A stretch of DNA of 21,322 nt from Larix sibirica (lineage: Eukaryota; Streptophyta; Pinopsida; Pinales; Pinaceae), in assembly GCA_004151065.3 (NCBI GenBank), contig NWUY0300000904.1, positions 10,206 to 31,527 on the forward strand. The letters run 5' to 3'. The notes beneath the pieces are model-generated. The model made no database searches, was not told where the DNA came from, and saw only the letters and a program-made list of their open reading frames with translations. Positions 18,801 to 21,322 of the stretch are shown piece by piece. The translations under genes and the position numbers were made by a program. Every line of letters begins with the position of its first letter. Within the stretch, counting starts at the first letter, position 1.

Positions 18801-20061
18801 TGGAATGTTAACTTTGAAACAATTTAAAAGGTGAAAACATTTAGTTCCAGATAATTCATACTGGATTACCTCGTCTGGTCTAAAACTTGCTGGAAGATGG
18901 GAAGAGGAATGGAAGCGATATGTTCAGAATTTGAATCTTGTTGGAATTCATATCTCCACGGAAAAAGATGCATTGGTTTGGGAAAAAAATCTTGTTACAG
19001 TTCAAGTCAATGCCAACTATGCTTACCAAGCGATTGTGGAACAACAGGTTGATGGATATAGGAATCCATAGTTCTTAGTGCTATGGAAGTGGAAGATGCC
19101 ACTCAAAATTAAATGCTTTCGTTGGTTATTATTCAATAACAAAGTCTTAACATGGGAGAATCTGTTGCGACATGGAAAATATGGTCCTAGCATGTGTTAT
19201 CTATGTAGAAATGGTGTGGATTCATGTAATCACCTTTTTTTCATTGTGAATTTTCTTTGGATGCTCTGAAACGGATATGTCTAAAGTTGAATATCAAGGA
19301 TGATTGGTCTGACTGTGATTTTGATACTGCTTATATGGAGTGGAAACAAAAGCACATGAATTTCATCATTGTGTCAGGTTTACTGGCATGGACTATTTGG
19401 AAAGCGTGAAATATGGCTATCTTTCAAGATAGCTCTATCTTGAGCAGACCTTATTCTCTTTCTGGAATATGTATCACTTATATGCAAAGGTTTATATAAT
19501 AAACAAAATTTCAACAGATTATTTAATCTCCTTCAGACAAAAAGTGAAAATGTTATTGGCTTTTTTGATGTAGCTGCTTTAGAATATAAGTGTGGCGTTG
19601 GATTTATAATCAGATGTGGACAGTCTCTCACACTCAAATTTCAACTATCTGGAGGCATGGGTATAAATACAAAGGAAGAACTTTTAGGTCTATGGGGATT
19701 ACTAAAAGCGACACATATTTGCGGTTTGGACTCAATTCGGATCTATGGAGACTCTTCAGTTGTCATAAAATGGACCAATAAAACCGCCAATCTTAAGAAT
19801 GTGGCTCTACATCACTGGTGCCACATAACTTCTGAATTATTGAACAGGTTTCAGAATCTCTCTATAGTCCACACGTATAGGGAAAACAATGATGTGGCAT
19901 ATTCCTTATCAAAGTTAGCTATTGATGGTGATCCAGGTTCTCTCTTTTGGGAAGAATGGGTGGATGAAAAACTTGTTCCTGATGGTCTTTGCTGCTCCTT
20001 TTTTTTTTTGAAATATTTTAGTCTATTATATGTTTTGAGGTCATTAAAGGTCGTTTGTTGA
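15881..20061 (+). pseudogene. LINE ORF2: APE endonuclease, reverse transcriptase, zinc-binding region, RNase H
   Basis: About 1390 codons. The APE-type endonuclease has N7 (NIRGIG), E36 (QET), D137/N139 (GDLN) and SDH at 16543-16551. After the linker, the RT shows RPISLCN, motif A KIDLVKAYD and GRRQGCPLSPLLF, but the catalytic box is FMDN instead of FVDD, so the second Asp is lost. Next are LGGRLILLKVVLSSIPVYW, the RT-associated zinc region (CYLC, then HLFFHC across a frameshift) and an archaeal-type RNase H. I count stops at 16423, 16621, 16945, 17239, 17245, 17662, 18659, 18715, 18832, 19069 and 19407. Frameshifts lie near 16369 (-1), 17812 (+1), 18668 (-1), 19237 (-1) and 19490. Several stops replace Trp codons of the family. 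The copy is inactive, but the domain order is complete. Confidence 0.92.
19492..20061 (+). other. RNase H domain of LINE ORF2, longest undamaged part of its 3' half
   Basis: This is 190 codons without a stop or frameshift (the final codon is TGA). Landmarks are FFDVAA with the first Asp at 19567, TKEELLGLWGLL with the Glu, IYGDSSVVIKW with Asp at 19750, and YRENNDVAYSLSKL near 19880. The last motif is normally N-x-x-AD-x-LS in plant L1 RNase H; here the Asp after Ala reads Tyr, so the fourth catalytic residue appears lost. The fold signature (GDS-VI and RE-N-A-LS) is that of the archaeal-like RNase H acquired by plant L1 elements. Confidence 0.8.
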
Positions 20062-20231
20062 TAAGTTATGATGTAAGAAAAATTATATATTTGATACTGG
20101 TTTTGTATTGGAATATACAGTCATGTATACTTTTATACTTGGAATTTTTGACATGGGTGAATAGACCATGTATGCTATGAACTTTTGTATTTCAAGGAAA
20201 TAACAAAAGTACTTTTTTTTTCTCAAAAAAA
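20062..20231 (+). other. LINE 3' UTR and poly(A) tract
   Basis: A short AT-rich tail follows the ORF2 stop. It ends in a T-run and then A(9-10) that abuts the right target duplication at 20232. No classical AATAAA lies close to the end. Confidence 0.75.
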
Positions 20232-20246
20232 AATCATGGTTTCCAT
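20232..20246 (+). repeat. Target-site duplication, right copy
   Basis: A perfect 15-bp match to 13617-13631, immediately downstream of the poly(A). This marks the 3' junction of the LINE insertion. Confidence 0.93.
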
Positions 20247-20280
20247 AAATTTATATTACAAATATGTATTATACTAAGTA

Positions 20281-20470
20281 ACTGGACATGTCCTCCAGGG
20301 CCTACGTGTCGCGTGGGCCACGTTTGGGCGCGGACACGATGGTCCCACGCGGGCGACGCGAAAAAAGTCGTGTCCCAATTTCGAGACACTCGTGGGGAAT
20401 TTCTGTGCAGCGTGGGGAAATTCCAGGACACGAAAATCACGTGAAAGGTTTCCCACGAGCCCATAAAAAC
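20281..20470 (+). promoter_or_regulatory. GC/CpG-rich island with G-box and ABRE words
   Basis: It stands out sharply from the AT-rich surroundings. It contains ACGTGTC (ABRE core) at 20304-20310, CACGTG (G-box) at 20438-20443, and a TATA-like ATAAAAA at 20463 followed by a GA-rich leader-like stretch. It is also full of inverted words: GGACATGTCC at 20284, CGCGTGGG (20310) with CCCACGCG (20344), and GGACACGA (20332 and 20426) with TCGTGTCC (20368). It could be a plant promoter or the promoter part of a TE. No ORF follows within the window, so the function is unproven. Confidence 0.4.
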
Positions 20471-20553
20471 GCATATTTTGTTTTCTTTTTGTCATTTGCT
20501 AACTGATGGGAGTGTGAGGGAGAGCTAGAGAGAGCCCAAAGTCATTTTTTTNA

Positions 20554-20589
20554 TCTGGCTATAGGAGCAAAAGTTTCTTCATAGTCCTC
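20554..20589 (-). pseudogene. Tiny Ty1/copia reverse-transcriptase remnant
   Basis: The minus strand reads EDYEETFAPIAR, which matches the highly conserved start motif of the copia RT (DYxETFAPVAR). It is cut off by the T-run and N at 20541-20552. Upstream residues (beyond 20590) no longer resemble copia. Twelve residues are little evidence, but the motif is distinctive. Confidence 0.45.
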
Positions 20590-21322
20590 ACAAGCACATA
20601 ATCAAAGGTTCTGGGCATGACCCCATCGTCAAATGATGCATCTAACACCCTTATCTAGCCTGAGAAAGAAAAGAATTCCCTGTCTCGGAGTGATCTATGG
20701 ATAGGTACATGGTTCCTGGTAACACCACCCTAGCTCATTTAAGGAGGTAAAACCTAAACTTGTAAGCTAGAAAACATCCCTCCACATAACACAGTCATTC
20801 CTTTTTTTTATTTAATGTTGGAACTTCTCCATTCATGTGTTTTCACCTCATTCATTTTTTAGCTTATCTAGGCATTTTTTATCATTAGCCTTATTTTCTC
20901 CTCAATGGAAAAAATGTGAATGTGAACTGTAAAACAAAAAAAAAGTCATTATTAATTTCATTTTCAGATCATAAGCCATTGAGTGATATCCATTGATCAT
21001 ACCTTTCCGAAAACACAGAGTCCTTAGCCATACCTTTCCGATGGCATACCGAGCTCCCCAAATAGAGATTGTATGCAAAAGTTGCATCCCCAGGAAGTTG
21101 ATGTATCGACTAACTAGATCGGGGCCTACAAACCTTTTTTCATTTCATCTTCTGGGGTTAGAGTTTTTTATGCTTAGGGTTTTCTCATTTATGCTTTATG
21201 TTAAAAAGACCTTTCTGACCTCATTATAACTCAGTTCTTGTGGATGAGCGTAGCTAACACATCTCTTTTCAGACTACCATATAGAGCTAGTTTGTATTGC
21301 TTTACAGTTTACAATGTTTTTC
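20590..21322. other. Unassigned sequence at right edge
   Basis: No gene is supported. The word CATACCTTTCCGA is repeated at 20999 and 21030 (31 bp apart). Open frames on both strands near 20900-21230 lack family motifs. Confidence 0.4.

Larger units (their letters stand above)
13632..20231 (+). mobile_element. Near full-length L1-type LINE (about 6.6 kb)
   Basis: This non-LTR retrotransposon moves by target-primed reverse transcription. All expected parts are present in order: a 5' UTR (13632-14168), ORF1 (14169-15881), ORF2 (15881-20061), a short 3' UTR and a short poly(A) ending at the right target duplication. The nick implied by the left junction (bottom strand ...GATT/AAT) fits the T-rich/A-rich preference of L1 endonucleases. 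Both ORFs contain stops and frameshifts, so the copy is inactive, yet the target duplication is still perfect. Confidence 0.93.

Overview
The window looks like nuclear DNA of a seed plant. It is AT-rich and intron-poor, dominated by decayed plant retrotransposons, and has one compact plant-type RING-H2 gene. I cannot fix the species. A repeat-rich genome such as a gymnosperm is plausible but is an inference. The single N at 20552 points to an unfinished assembly.

Layout. (1) 1-3115, minus strand: the 3' two thirds of a decayed L1-type LINE ORF2 (linker, reverse transcriptase, zinc-binding and RNase H start), running off the left edge of the window. Its homology ends exactly at a CACTA-type transposon terminus at 3116, followed by a degenerate ~117-bp tandem repeat to about 3960. 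(2) 4521-6195, minus strand: a broken Ty3/gypsy-like gag with a long acidic tail and no visible zinc knuckle. (3) About 6200-9700: AT-rich DNA with no recognisable gene, one long inverted repeat and a possible degraded LTR plus primer-binding site. (4) 9731-10026: a degenerate 30-31-bp minisatellite, then paired palindromes near 10.3 kb. (5) 10.9-12.3 kb: several independent short tandem duplications leading up to the only apparently functional gene. (6) 12591-13043: a 150-aa RING-H2 E3 ligase of the RHA/BRH1 type. (7) 13632-20231: an almost complete plus-strand L1 LINE flanked by a perfect 15-bp target-site duplication, with ORF1 (DUF4283 plus CCHC knuckle) and ORF2 (endonuclease, RT, zinc-binding, archaeal-type RNase H). 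(8) 20281-20470: a GC-rich, G-box/ABRE-containing island, then a tiny Ty1/copia RT remnant and unassigned sequence.

How the parts relate. The plus-strand LINE inserted about 0.6 kb downstream of the RING gene; the duplicated 15-mer joins the two halves of the former site. Both LINEs, the gag and the copia fragment carry in-frame stops or frameshifts and should be inactive. Many LINE stops fall where the family has tryptophan or arginine codons, as expected from methylcytosine decay. The most noteworthy point is that ORF1 and ORF2 of the plus-strand LINE overlap as TAATG, the stop-start arrangement known from translationally coupled LINEs.
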